From positions 62,001 to 126,000 of the forward strand of contig JAFDXN010000012.1 in the NCBI GenBank assembly GCA_018267915.1: DNA of 64,000 nt, given 5' to 3'. Source of the DNA: Bacteroidota bacterium. GTDB lineage: Bacteria; Bacteroidota; Bacteroidia; Chitinophagales; Chitinophagaceae. Both the position numbers and the translations under genes were made by a program. Every line of letters begins with the position of its first letter. Position 1 is the first letter of the stretch. The notes below the pieces were generated by a model. That model had not been told where the DNA came from, did no database searches, and was given only the letters and a program-made list of their open reading frames with translations. Positions 26,750 through 35,751 of this stretch are shown one piece after another.

Positions 26750-27934
26750 ATGTCAAGAAAAGCAAGGACGGGAACACTTTACACAGACCATAACCGGGCA
26801 ACGCTGATCAGCGGCGGCAGGGGCTACTTCGACCAGTTGGAAGCCCTTATCGACCGTGCTGAGACCAGCCTGCAATTGCAGACATATATATATGAGGAAG
26901 ACGAGAGCGGGGTTCGCATCGCCCAGGCACTGAAGCGGGCTGCCCGACGCGGTGTAAAGATCTACATACTGCTTGACGGCTACGCCTCACAGGGGCTTTC
27001 CGGCAAGTTCATCAGGGAGCTGAAGGATGCGGGTATCCACTTTGATTTCTTTGAACCCTTGTTTCGGAGTAGGGATTTCTACTTCGGCAGGCGGCTGCAT
27101 TATAAAGTGGTGGTGGCGGATGCCAAATGTTGCCTGGTGGGCGGACGTAATATCGGCAACAGGTACAATGACATGCCCGGAGCACCCGCCTGGCTCGACT
27201 GGGCCGTATATGCCGAGGGAGAGGTAGCCGCGGGCTTATACAACGTTTGTGTAAAACAATGGAATCAACATTGTGAAGCCGGGGAGGAGCAGGCCCTGAT
27301 CACTAATTCGCCATACGTGCCGGACGATGAATGCCAGATCAGGATCCGCATCAACGACTGGGTCAACCGAAAGACGGAAGTGCTGCAAAGCTATATGCAA
27401 ATGTTCGGCACCGCCAGCAGCGAGATCATCGTTATGACAAGCTACTTCTGGCCGGGACGCAAGCTCGTCCGCAAAATGGCAAAAGCGGCGGCAAGGGGCG
27501 TGAAAATAAAAATGGTGCTTGCTGCAGTGTCCGATATAGCGCTTGCGAAATACGCGGAACGCTACATGTACCGTTGGTTATTCAGAAAAAACATTGAGAT
27601 ATACGAATACGATAAACAGGTGCTACATGGCAAAATAGCAGTTTGCGACAGCAAGTGGGCTACCATTGGCTCTTACAACGTGAGCAACATCAGCGCTTAT
27701 GCCAGCGTGGAGCTAAACCTGGATATTATGAACCCGGCTTTTGCAGCCAACACCCGCGGCCAGTTAATGGCCATCATAGAAAATGATTGCGAACTGGTAA
27801 CCAAAGACAAATACGCCCAACGCTACGGCTTTTTATCGCGGATATTTCAGCAAGCTGCCTTTATTTTACTCAATGTAATTTTCTTTGTTTTCACCTTTTA
27901 CTTCAGGCGCGCTAAAAAAACAAAACGGACCTAG
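26750..27934 (+). CDS. Phospholipase D-like / cardiolipin synthase-family protein
   Basis: Two HKD phosphatidyltransferase motifs are present, HYKVVVADAKCCLVGGRN (His near residue 117) and LHGKIAVCDSKWATIGSYN (His near 293). They form the paired active site of Cls-type enzymes that condense two phosphatidylglycerols. The protein (~394 residues) lacks the N-terminal membrane helices of ClsA and so resembles ClsB; a C-terminal helix (AAFILLNVIFFVFTFYF) may tether it. ATG at 26750 is chosen; a GTG six bases earlier is possible. It is divergent from the aminotransferase, and its end overlaps the convergent YdjM-like gene by four bases. Confidence 0.9.
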   Translation: MSRKARTGTLYTDHNRATLISGGRGYFDQLEALIDRAETSLQLQTYIYEEDESGVRIAQALKRAARRGVKIYILLDGYASQGLSGKFIRELKDAGIHFDFFEPLFRSRDFYFGRRLHYKVVVADAKCCLVGGRNIGNRYNDMPGAPAWLDWAVYAEGEVAAGLYNVCVKQWNQHCEAGEEQALITNSPYVPDDECQIRIRINDWVNRKTEVLQSYMQMFGTASSEIIVMTSYFWPGRKLVRKMAKAAARGVKIKMVLAAVSDIALAKYAERYMYRWLFRKNIEIYEYDKQVLHGKIAVCDSKWATIGSYNVSNISAYASVELNLDIMNPAFAANTRGQLMAIIENDCELVTKDKYAQRYGFLSRIFQQAAFILLNVIFFVFTFYFRRAKKTKRT

Positions 27935-28938
27935 TTTCCCTTCACTTTCATAATGAAGGAACGCAGGTTGCGCCCCTTTAAAGCCGCAAATCGCCCGCGT
28001 TGCACTACCAGCTCATTATCGCCGGCTCCCCGCAGGAAGTAATGGAATACAAACTTAGCACTGTCGTCACCCCATCCGCCGATCTGCCCAAAGCGCAGAT
28101 CATTGAACACGAGCGTATCATGCCATTGCTCGGCGGTATAGTATCCCTGGGAAAAACGTAACAGCCGCTCCAGGTCTTCGTTTTTATACATGCTTCCGAT
28201 GAGGTTTTCATTGCGGGGATAATAGGCAAAATGAATACTGTCGTTGCGGCTCAGCACGGAGTAGTAGCCAATGTAATAACCAGAATCGCCCTCTGCCACA
28301 ATGTACCAGAGCCAGCTATTGAACATAGTAGGTGTACTAAAATGGCGGTTCACCTTAATATGCTGGGCCTGCAAAGCCCTCTCAAGCTGCTGCTCGGCCT
28401 TTAGCTTGTTAAACCCGCAATACCCAAGGTAAAGACCGCTTATAGACAAGGCGATGATAGCCCAGTGTGTCTTGTTTTTATGTGTTCTGAACGCAAATAC
28501 CGCTATTAGTGCCAGCGCTGTCCAAATACTGAAAAAGGGATCGGCCACAAAGATCACATTAAAGCTGAAACGCTTATGGCTAAAAGGCTCCAAAAGGCCG
28601 GTGCCATAGGCATTCATACAATCGAGGAAGAGATGTATAAATATCTCAACCCCCCAAAAGAGCAACCACGATCTGAACGCTATGTCGTGCTTGCGATGCC
28701 ACCGCTCGGATACGAGGGAACAAAAAAATGCCGCGATTGCGAGAAACAGCAAAGAATGGGTAAAGCCCCTGTGCGCGAGCAGGTCTTCAGAAGGGCTCGT
28801 CCACAAGGAAGCAATAACATCTATATCCGGCAGGCTTTGGGCCACCATACCCCACCAGAGCGCTTTGCGCCTTAGCTGTTTACCAACGAATATCTCGCCT
28901 ACCGCAGCGCCTACAACGATGTGTGTCACTGTATCCAT
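27931..28938 (-). CDS. YdjM-like membrane-bound metal-dependent hydrolase (PF04307-type)
   Basis: Predicted integral membrane protein of the YdjM family, annotated as putative metal-dependent hydrolases. The N-terminus TVTHIVVGAAVGE, LPDIDVI (around 38-44) and HRGFTHSLLF (around 56-65) carry the conserved His/Asp metal ligands. Four to five helices fill residues ~60-190. The C-terminal ~140 residues are soluble and aromatic-rich. The true substrate of this family is not established. Confidence 0.8.
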   Translation of the reverse strand: MDTVTHIVVGAAVGEIFVGKQLRRKALWWGMVAQSLPDIDVIASLWTSPSEDLLAHRGFTHSLLFLAIAAFFCSLVSERWHRKHDIAFRSWLLFWGVEIFIHLFLDCMNAYGTGLLEPFSHKRFSFNVIFVADPFFSIWTALALIAVFAFRTHKNKTHWAIIALSISGLYLGYCGFNKLKAEQQLERALQAQHIKVNRHFSTPTMFNSWLWYIVAEGDSGYYIGYYSVLSRNDSIHFAYYPRNENLIGSMYKNEDLERLLRFSQGYYTAEQWHDTLVFNDLRFGQIGGWGDDSAKFVFHYFLRGAGDNELVVQRGRFAALKGRNLRSFIMKVKGN

Positions 28939-29045
28939 CTTATATCCCGTTAGTTGTGGCGCGCATAAATTTGATTAGCCAACATTCCCATTTTCAAAAA
29001 TAACCTATTACATTAGCTTCATAAACTAATAAAAACAATAATCTT

Positions 29046-29243
29046 ATGAAACGTATCTTTATCCTATTAGCAATCGCTTCTATTTCCTTTTGCTCATGCA
29101 AAAAGTATACCTGCCACTGTGAAGACCAGGCAGGCGCAACTCACGACAAAAAGATAAAAGCAAAATCAGATTCCGACGCGACCACACAGTGTGTTTTGTA
29201 CAATGCCGACCACATCGACTACTTCTGCGAACTGCAAAAATAA
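29046..29243 (+). CDS. Small Cys-containing lipoprotein (65 aa)
   Basis: A signal peptide (MKRIFILLAIASISFC) with lipobox-like SFCSC predicts lipid attachment at Cys16 or Cys18. The mature part has three more cysteines in YTCHCED and CVLYNADHIDYFCELQK, plus a Lys-rich stretch. I do not recognise a family; small lipoproteins like this are common and poorly annotated in Bacteroidota. A -7-like TAAATTTG occurs at 28966-28973. A strong terminator follows 8 bases after the stop, supporting a real single-gene unit. Confidence 0.75.
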   Translation: MKRIFILLAIASISFCSCKKYTCHCEDQAGATHDKKIKAKSDSDATTQCVLYNADHIDYFCELQK

Positions 29244-29250
29244 TTGTTGT

Positions 29251-29278
29251 AAAAAGACCGGCTAACGCCGGTCTTTTT
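29251..29278. terminator. Bidirectional terminator, small lipoprotein / MCE gene
   Basis: A 12-bp perfect stem, AAAAAGACCGGC (29251-29262) and GCCGGTCTTTTT (29267-29278), with loop TAAC. It ends in T-runs on both strands. The last bases overlap the stop codon of the convergent MCE-domain gene. Confidence 0.9.
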
Positions 29279-30263
29279 ACTTACCTGCTTCTTTCTTTGC
29301 CTTTTCCTGCTTCCTGAAGTAACGTCTTGTGAGGAAATTATGTTTGAGCGCTTCCATGTCTTCATTAAAGGCTGCCGTTCCCTTTTCTATATTGTCCAGG
29401 CTATTTGTAAGCTTGTTAGTGGTAGCAGTGTCTTTCAGCAGGGTGTAAACGGTACCACTGCCGTTGTTCACATCTTTCTGTATGCCTCCAATAAGACTGT
29501 CGAGCCTGGCTATCACCGCGTCCGCTTCCGCCGATGCTCCGTTTATGTGGTTGACGGCTTGTTTCAGATCAGTAGCTACTGCGGTGTCAGCAAGCAATGT
29601 GCCTACAGTGCCCTTGCCATTATGCGCGTCTACCACTATGGTGTTTAAACCTGTTGCCACCTGGTTCACCTTTACCGCAGCACTCCTTATGTTCAGCAGC
29701 GATATTTTCAGGTTATAGGAGATCGATGTGTCGTTAAGCAGGTTCCACAGGGCGGCACTGTTATTCAGTCTTTTTATGGTCTGTTTCAGGTCTTGCGATA
29801 TCACGGCAACGTTATCGTTGGTGGTCGATAGCGTTTCCAGCATTTCGTTAGTGCCCACTTCTTTTTTGACAGGCAGCAGGTCGTCATTCTCTACTGCCGG
29901 CGCGGGAATGGGATTGGTGGAAATATTGATAACCTTGTTGCCCATCAGCCCTTCATTGCCGATCGATACGATGGCGTTCTTGTGAATATAAGGCTGAAAT
30001 TCCCTTTCCACCAGCATTGCCACCTCTATTACCGAGTCGTTCACAATGTGCACACTTTTCACATTACCTGCCTGTATACCCGAGAATCGCACATTATTGC
30101 CCTTGGTGAGCCCCATCACGTTCGTGAAGCGTGCTCGCACGGTGATATTATTTCCAAAATAGCTTTGGTTCCTCCCTATCATGTAAAGGGAGGTGACCAG
30201 GATAATGAGGCCTGCGATAACAAATATGCCAAGCTTGATGTTATTTATGATCTGCTTTGCCAT
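29277..30263 (-). CDS. mlaD: MlaD-like MCE-domain protein
   Basis: Periplasmic lipid-binding component of a phospholipid (Mla-type) ABC transporter. One N-terminal membrane helix (~9-27: LGIFVIAGLIILVTSLYMI) is followed by a single MCE domain (~36-115: FTNVMGLTKGNNVRFSGIQAGNVKSV...). A long helical C-terminal region with repeated Thr-Ala-x-x-Leu patterns (~140-300) follows and could form a tunnel or needle. At 328 residues it is longer than E. coli MlaD (183). It is the last gene of mlaE-mlaF-mlaD, 8 bases after the ATPase. Confidence 0.9.
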   Translation of the reverse strand: MAKQIINNIKLGIFVIAGLIILVTSLYMIGRNQSYFGNNITVRARFTNVMGLTKGNNVRFSGIQAGNVKSVHIVNDSVIEVAMLVEREFQPYIHKNAIVSIGNEGLMGNKVINISTNPIPAPAVENDDLLPVKKEVGTNEMLETLSTTNDNVAVISQDLKQTIKRLNNSAALWNLLNDTSISYNLKISLLNIRSAAVKVNQVATGLNTIVVDAHNGKGTVGTLLADTAVATDLKQAVNHINGASAEADAVIARLDSLIGGIQKDVNNGSGTVYTLLKDTATTNKLTNSLDNIEKGTAAFNEDMEALKHNFLTRRYFRKQEKAKKEAGK

Positions 30264-30271
30264 AACATTTA

Positions 30272-31045
30272 TTATTCAAAAAATTGTTTCACTTTTTCGT
30301 CTGTCGAGCGTTTCAGTTCTTCATAGGTTCCCGTTGCATAGGCACGCCCGTCTATCAGCACCACTATCCTGTCGGCTGTTATCTTCACACAGCGCATATC
30401 GTGCGAGATGATGATCGACGCTGTGTGGTATTTTTTCTCTACCTCCACCATCAGCGTACTGATCTCCCTGCCCGTGATAGGGTCAAGCCCGGAGGTGGGC
30501 TCATCATAAAGAATGATCTCCGGTTTCAATACCAGCGTCCTCGCAAGCGCAATACGCTTCTGCATGCCCCCCGACAGTTCCGCAGGCATCATGTCGATAG
30601 TATGCCCGAGCCCTACATTGCTTAGCACTTCTTTGATACGTTGCTCAGCATCTGCCGCACTCATGTGCTTCAGGTGTCTTCGCATAGGGAACTCCAGGTT
30701 CTCTCTAACCGTCATCGAATCGTACAAGGCATTGCTTTGGAACAGGAAACCGATACGCATCCTGATATGGTCGAGCCCTTCATGATCCAGCGATAGCACA
30801 TCCTGTCCCAGCACGGAGACGCTGCCTGCATCCGGCTCCAGCAGGCCTATGATGCATTTTATCAACACAGACTTGCCGGATCCCGATCTGCCTAGCACGA
30901 CAACACTTTCGTTCTTGTTAACGGTAAGGTCAAAATCATTCAACACTACATTGGCCCCGAAAGCCTTCTTTAGCCCACGCACAGCCAGTACAGGTTCGTT
31001 GTCTGTATCTTTCGCACTGATGATAGTATTTTGCGAGGCATCCAT
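30272..31045 (-). CDS. mlaF: MlaF-like ABC transporter ATP-binding protein
   Basis: ATPase of the Mla-type lipid transporter. Walker A is GRSGSGKSVLIKC (around residues 53-65), the Q-loop is FLFQSNALYD, the ABC signature is LSGGMQKRIALAR, Walker B is ILYDEPTSGLD, and the H-loop is IIISHD. The 257 residues fit MlaF. It lies between the permease (5 bases) and MCE genes (8 bases), so one transcript is expected. Confidence 0.94.
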   Translation of the reverse strand: MDASQNTIISAKDTDNEPVLAVRGLKKAFGANVVLNDFDLTVNKNESVVVLGRSGSGKSVLIKCIIGLLEPDAGSVSVLGQDVLSLDHEGLDHIRMRIGFLFQSNALYDSMTVRENLEFPMRRHLKHMSAADAEQRIKEVLSNVGLGHTIDMMPAELSGGMQKRIALARTLVLKPEIILYDEPTSGLDPITGREISTLMVEVEKKYHTASIIISHDMRCVKITADRIVVLIDGRAYATGTYEELKRSTDEKVKQFFE

Positions 31046-31050
31046 ATTGA

Positions 31051-31839
31051 TCAGTTGAATCCTAAGAGATCGGTTATTTGAACGACCACGAGGTCGATGA
31101 TGAATATGAGTATGGAAGAAAGCACCACTGCGGAATTAGCTGAGAGACCCACCCCTTCGGTGCCTTTTTTAGAATTGTAGCCCTTGTAGCAACCCACCAG
31201 GCCCACTGCAAAACCGAAAAAGAATGTTTTGATAGTGGCAGGCAGCAGGTCGCTGAAGCCTACAGTATGCAGCACCTCATTCACATATAGGTCCATGCTC
31301 ATCACACCCCTTATGTTGATGCCCAGGTAGCCGCCATAGAGGCCAATAGTGTCCGACAAGATGGTGAGTATAGGCAGCATCAGCGTGGTAGCCCACACCC
31401 TGGTCACTACAAGATATTTATATGGGTTAGTGCCCGATACCTCCATGGCATCTATCTGCTCCGTCACCCGCATCGATCCCAGTTCAGCGCCAATGCTCGA
31501 TCCTATCTTTCCGGCGAAAATGAGCGCGGTGATGACCGGCCCTATCTCACGGATAAGCGATAGACTCACCATGTCGGGCAGCCTGGCTTCAACACCATAG
31601 TTCACCAGCGTGGGCCTGAGTTGCATGGTCAATACAAGGCCCATGATGAAACCCGTGAGCCCCACCAGTGGCAAGGATTTATAGCCCACGATATAACACT
31701 GGCGTAAAAACTCCCTTGCCTCAAACCGCGGCCTCAGGAACTCATGGAAGAACCAACCGGTAAATTTGGATATCGCACCTGTCTCTACGAAAAAGCTTTT
31801 CAGTTTTGTGCTTTGGCTCATAAAAGAAGCAAAGTTCAA
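31051..31839 (-). CDS. mlaE: MlaE-like ABC transporter permease
   Basis: Inner-membrane permease of the Mla-type system (262 residues, about five to six helices). The family features GLTGFIMGLVLTMQLRPTLVNYG, REIGPVITALIFAGKIGSSIGAELGSMRVTEQIDAMEV (in part) and the C-terminal glycine-rich GVGLSANSAVV are clear. It is the first gene of the mlaEFD operon and divergent from the P-type ATPase. The system is thought to keep outer-membrane lipid asymmetry; direction of transport is not shown by sequence. Confidence 0.94.
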   Translation of the reverse strand: MNFASFMSQSTKLKSFFVETGAISKFTGWFFHEFLRPRFEAREFLRQCYIVGYKSLPLVGLTGFIMGLVLTMQLRPTLVNYGVEARLPDMVSLSLIREIGPVITALIFAGKIGSSIGAELGSMRVTEQIDAMEVSGTNPYKYLVVTRVWATTLMLPILTILSDTIGLYGGYLGINIRGVMSMDLYVNEVLHTVGFSDLLPATIKTFFFGFAVGLVGCYKGYNSKKGTEGVGLSANSAVVLSSILIFIIDLVVVQITDLLGFN

Positions 31840-31941
31840 AGATGGACCTATTTACGAGGCCTACCTGTGAGACCGGTCATAGCGAAATCTGATTGTTATC
31901 ATTATATGCAATGCATCGCATTGTAACTTTACACATAGGTA

Positions 31942-34491
31942 ATGGATGTGGATTTGCAAAAAATACAAGGGCTTACAGATGAGGCCGCGGCTCAAATTTT
32001 GTCAGAACATGGATATAACGAGCTGGCGGGAGTAGGTCGTAAAAGCTTTGCGCGCATTGTCATCGACGTCATCAGGGAGCCGATGTTCCTTTTATTGCTG
32101 AGCTGCGGCATACTGTATCTTTTCCTGGGAAGTATCACCGAAAGTATCTCCCTTGTCGTAGGGATACTATTTATCATGGGGGTCACTTTCTACCAGGAAC
32201 GAAAAACAGAACGGGCTCTGGATGAATTGAAAAAACTGGCAAGCCCGAAAGCTATGGTGATCCGCAACGGGGCCAGGAAAAAAATCCCCGGCCGCGAAGT
32301 TGTTCCCGGCGATGTGATCGTGATAAGCGAGGGCAATAACATTCCGGCAGACGCTTTGCTTTTACAGTCGTCCCACCTGCTTGCCGATGAATCGATACTG
32401 ACCGGGGAGGCTGTACCCGTAAGGAAAAGTGAATATGGCAATGTTTCTCAACAACGCTCCGGGGGCGAGGATAGTCCCTATATCTACAGCGGCACCATGG
32501 TAGTAAAAGGTACGGGGTTGGCCCGCGTATTGGCTACAGGGCAAAACAGCCAGGTGGGCAAAATCGGCCGGTCGCTTGGTATAATCAGTGAAGAGAAAAC
32601 CGCTCTGCAGCACGAAATAAAACGCCTGGTGCGGATCATGGCAATATCAGGCATCCTCTCCTGCCTGCTGCTGGTGTTGGTTTACTATTTTACCAAGGGC
32701 AACTTTCTCAATGGTTTGCTCGCCGGCCTCGCACTTGCCATGGCGATGATCCCTGAAGAATTCCCTGTTGTATTCACGGTTTTCATGGCCTTGGGCGCCT
32801 GGCGTATGTCGAGACGCCATGTACTGGTAAGAAAACCTACGGCAGTTGAAGCCCTTGGCACAGTCACCGTACTATGTACCGACAAAACAGGCACGATCAC
32901 GGAAAACAAAATGCAGGTCAGCAAACTTTATGTTGCCGGTGAGTATTATGACTTCGACCAAAGCAGGAACGCTGAGATACCCGAAGTCTTTCATGAAGTT
33001 GTAGAGTATGGCATTCTGGCAAGCAGGAACGATCCCTTCGACCCTATGGAACGATCGATACAACAGCTTGGAGAATTAAAACTCTCAGGTACGGAACATA
33101 TTCATAGAGATTGGACACTTCTCAGGGAATACCCCTTATCGACCGGACTGCTATCGATGTCAATGGCATATCAAACAGGAGAGAACAAAGACCACATCGT
33201 TGCCGCAAAAGGTGCACCTGAAGCGATATTGCAACTATGCCGTCTGCCGGATGCTGAACATGCAAGACTCTCCGCCGCAGCCGGGCAAATGGCGGAACGG
33301 GGGTTAAGAGTGCTGGGCATTGCAAAAGCCCGGGTTAGCCATTCGGCACTGCCGGACACTCAAGAGCATTTTGAATTCTCGTTCTGTGGTTTCCTGGGCC
33401 TGGCTGACCCCATCAGGGGAGAGATACCTGCAGCGATAAAAAGCTGTTATGAGGCAGGCATACGGGTAATCATCATCACAGGCGACTATCCCGCTACCGC
33501 GCAGAGCATTGCCGCACAGGCAGGTATCAGGAACCATAGCGAGGTGATAAGCGGTGACGAGTTGGATGCAATGTCCGCCGAAGTGCTAAGTCGGCGCATC
33601 AGGTCAGTCAATGTATTTGCCAGGATCAGGCCAGAGCAAAAACTGAAGATCGTTGATGCGCTTAAACACAGCGGCGAGATAGTAGCTATGACCGGCGACG
33701 GCGTCAATGATGCCCTGGCGCTGAAAGCCGCACATGTCGGTATATCAATGGGAGAAAAAGGAACAGATGTAGCCCGCGCGGCGTCTTCGCTGGTATTGCT
33801 CGACGATAATTTTGCCTCCATAGTGGCAGCGATCAGGATGGGCCGGAAGATATTTGAGAATCTCCAGAATGCTTTCAGCTACATCCTGGCTATTCATATT
33901 CCAATTGCCGGCCTTGCTCTTATACCCGCAGTCATTCCGGGCTTGCCCATTCTGCTCTGGCCCATACATATTGCCTTTCATGAGTTGGTTATAGATCCGA
34001 TGTCGTCGGTTGTTTACGAGCAGCAGGAGGACGAGAAAAATATCATGCAGCGCCCACCCAGAAGCACAAGAGAGCCTTTCTTCGACCGCAAAAAAGCCAT
34101 ATTCAGCGTGGTACAGGGGTTTATCGTTTTGGCAATTACCTTATCCGTCTATTTTATAGGTTATAGTGTTCATCTGCCCGAAAAGTCTTTAAGGGCCATC
34201 GCATTCATCTCGCTGGTATTGATAAATCTCGCACTTGCAGTATCAAACCTCTCCAGAAGCCGTAGTGTGATCGGCATCGTTCGGCAGGCCAGTGGCGCGG
34301 CAAAATGGATAATAGGTGCTACCTGTATCTTATTGCTGCTTATATTTTCAATACCTTATTTACGGGCTGTTTTTATGTTTCAGCTTTTCCCCTTCAGCTA
34401 TTGGTTACTTATAGCGGGGGCTACAGTATTTGCCTTGCTTCTGTTTGATGCAATGAAATTTGGCCTGCGCAGAAAATGGCCTCTGCACTAA
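31942..34491 (+). CDS. P-type cation-transporting ATPase (P2-like, Ca2+/Mn2+ pump type)
   Basis: The 849 residues carry all catalytic motifs: actuator TGEAVP, membrane PEEFPVVF, phosphorylation site DKTGTIT (Asp314), hinge MTGDGVND, and about ten membrane helices with a C-terminal group of six. The N-terminus (GLTDEAAAQILSEHGYNEL) is the Cation_ATPase_N domain seen in P2 pumps. The PEEFP version of PEGLP is common in bacterial relatives. Ion specificity is not certain. A TAACTTTA element (31924-31931) lies ~10 bases before the start, without a good -33 partner. Confidence 0.93.
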   Translation: MDVDLQKIQGLTDEAAAQILSEHGYNELAGVGRKSFARIVIDVIREPMFLLLLSCGILYLFLGSITESISLVVGILFIMGVTFYQERKTERALDELKKLASPKAMVIRNGARKKIPGREVVPGDVIVISEGNNIPADALLLQSSHLLADESILTGEAVPVRKSEYGNVSQQRSGGEDSPYIYSGTMVVKGTGLARVLATGQNSQVGKIGRSLGIISEEKTALQHEIKRLVRIMAISGILSCLLLVLVYYFTKGNFLNGLLAGLALAMAMIPEEFPVVFTVFMALGAWRMSRRHVLVRKPTAVEALGTVTVLCTDKTGTITENKMQVSKLYVAGEYYDFDQSRNAEIPEVFHEVVEYGILASRNDPFDPMERSIQQLGELKLSGTEHIHRDWTLLREYPLSTGLLSMSMAYQTGENKDHIVAAKGAPEAILQLCRLPDAEHARLSAAAGQMAERGLRVLGIAKARVSHSALPDTQEHFEFSFCGFLGLADPIRGEIPAAIKSCYEAGIRVIIITGDYPATAQSIAAQAGIRNHSEVISGDELDAMSAEVLSRRIRSVNVFARIRPEQKLKIVDALKHSGEIVAMTGDGVNDALALKAAHVGISMGEKGTDVARAASSLVLLDDNFASIVAAIRMGRKIFENLQNAFSYILAIHIPIAGLALIPAVIPGLPILLWPIHIAFHELVIDPMSSVVYEQQEDEKNIMQRPPRSTREPFFDRKKAIFSVVQGFIVLAITLSVYFIGYSVHLPEKSLRAIAFISLVLINLALAVSNLSRSRSVIGIVRQASGAAKWIIGATCILLLLIFSIPYLRAVFMFQLFPFSYWLLIAGATVFALLLFDAMKFGLRRKWPLH

Positions 34492-34589
34492 AAAGCGATT
34501 GCCCGCGTTTGCACCAGCTCCCTCATCCTCATTAAGTTGTTGCAGTTCATTTAGCTATAACACGATATGACCCCGTCATTCAGATGCGG

Positions 34590-35000
34590 CTATAGCTGCT
34601 CCTTTTTCGCAGTCTTTAGACGCTGCTCTTCCTGGTCGGCTTCCATCTTTTCTTTTTTCATTCCCACCCTTATGAATCCAAAGATGCTCATGTATACATT
34701 GGCTATCCACACCAGCGCAAAGCCACCCACGAGATAGCCTCTCCAGTCGTCAAAAAGTAAATGATACCGGGTTATAAAAAGAAAGAATATGGTTACGTAA
34801 TGGCTAAAGCAATACTCACAGGTGAATAGATAGTAGAACTTACGCTGAAAAAGCCTTTTGCAGGTTTTTGACTTATTGATACAGAACTCCCGCGGTTCGC
34901 GAAAGACTTCTTCATGCGTTACCGTCCATGCAATACAGGCCACCGGCAATGCCAGCAGCAAAAGAGTAACCACCTGTGCAGATAATGGCATTAAAACCAT
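34590..35000 (-). CDS. Small membrane protein with CEYCFSHY motif (136 aa)
   Basis: Two to three membrane helices (~8-27, ~60-78, ~88-110) around a cytoplasmic or periplasmic loop, with Cys-x-x-Cys in FTCEYCFSHYVT. The charged C-terminal tail (KKEKMEADQEEQRLKTAKKEQ) is probably cytoplasmic. The Cys pair and following helix recall the DUF1360-type membrane proteins, but I would not assign it firmly. It stands alone, convergent with the P-type ATPase. Confidence 0.65.
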   Translation of the reverse strand: MVLMPLSAQVVTLLLLALPVACIAWTVTHEEVFREPREFCINKSKTCKRLFQRKFYYLFTCEYCFSHYVTIFFLFITRYHLLFDDWRGYLVGGFALVWIANVYMSIFGFIRVGMKKEKMEADQEEQRLKTAKKEQL

Positions 35001-35245
35001 AGACTATACAGCCTATAAAATTTGTGCCTGTATTCACTTACCCGATGCAAAACAACTTGTCGATGCCGTCGTGGCTCCATCGCTCCGGAAAACTTGTTTG
35101 ACTTAAAAACATACGATAATACCGTGAGCTGGCCGTTGGACATCTAAAATAGGAGCATTAGCGCTACAATACCTTATGGCTGCAAAACACGCCCCGTGTG
35201 GTACGATTTTGATTGTCCAAATACTGGAAACACAACTAATACAGC

Positions 35246-35746
35246 ATGTTGAATTTGTTTGACACTAAAAATGTCCGGAAAATAAAAGAGGGACTAGGTC
35301 TCCGGGAGGAAACGATCGCCGTATCGGAGAGCGTCACTTCGGGCTTTATACAAGCGGCACTGGCCAGCGCCGAAGAGGCCTCGATGTTCTTCCAGGGAGG
35401 TATTACCGCTTACAACCTGGGACAGAAATACCGGCATTTACAGGTCGAACCGATCCATGCGCAAGCCTGCAACTGTGTATCTGAAAAGGTGGCTGATGAG
35501 ATGGCCATCAACGTCTGCTCCCTGTTTAATAGCAATTGGGGCATAGGAATTACCGGCTACGCAACACCTGTACCGGAAAGCGACAATAAGTTATTCGCTT
35601 ACTATTCCGTTGCGCATAACGGGAAAATTATATTAGCCCGAAAAATTGATGCATTTAAGGATGATACGCTGGTAGTCCAGCTATTCTATGTAAACGAATC
35701 CTTAAGGGACTTAGCGGCTTATCTATCAAAACCCAAAACTTCATAA
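35246..35746 (+). CDS. CinA C-terminal-domain protein (nicotinamide-nucleotide amidohydrolase-like)
   Basis: Matches the CinA C-terminal domain that deamidates nicotinamide mononucleotide (PncC): SESVTSGFIQAALASAEEASMFFQGGITAYN, with the catalytic Ser near residue 30, and GIGITGYATP near 112. The domain stands alone, as in PncC, at 166 residues. SESVTSG replaces the more usual AESCTGG, and GITGYATP replaces GIAGPGG, so enzymatic activity is uncertain. Five bases separate it from the DUF2252 gene, with which it is likely co-transcribed. Confidence 0.85.
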   Translation: MLNLFDTKNVRKIKEGLGLREETIAVSESVTSGFIQAALASAEEASMFFQGGITAYNLGQKYRHLQVEPIHAQACNCVSEKVADEMAINVCSLFNSNWGIGITGYATPVPESDNKLFAYYSVAHNGKIILARKIDAFKDDTLVVQLFYVNESLRDLAAYLSKPKTS

Positions 35747-35751
35747 ACCTA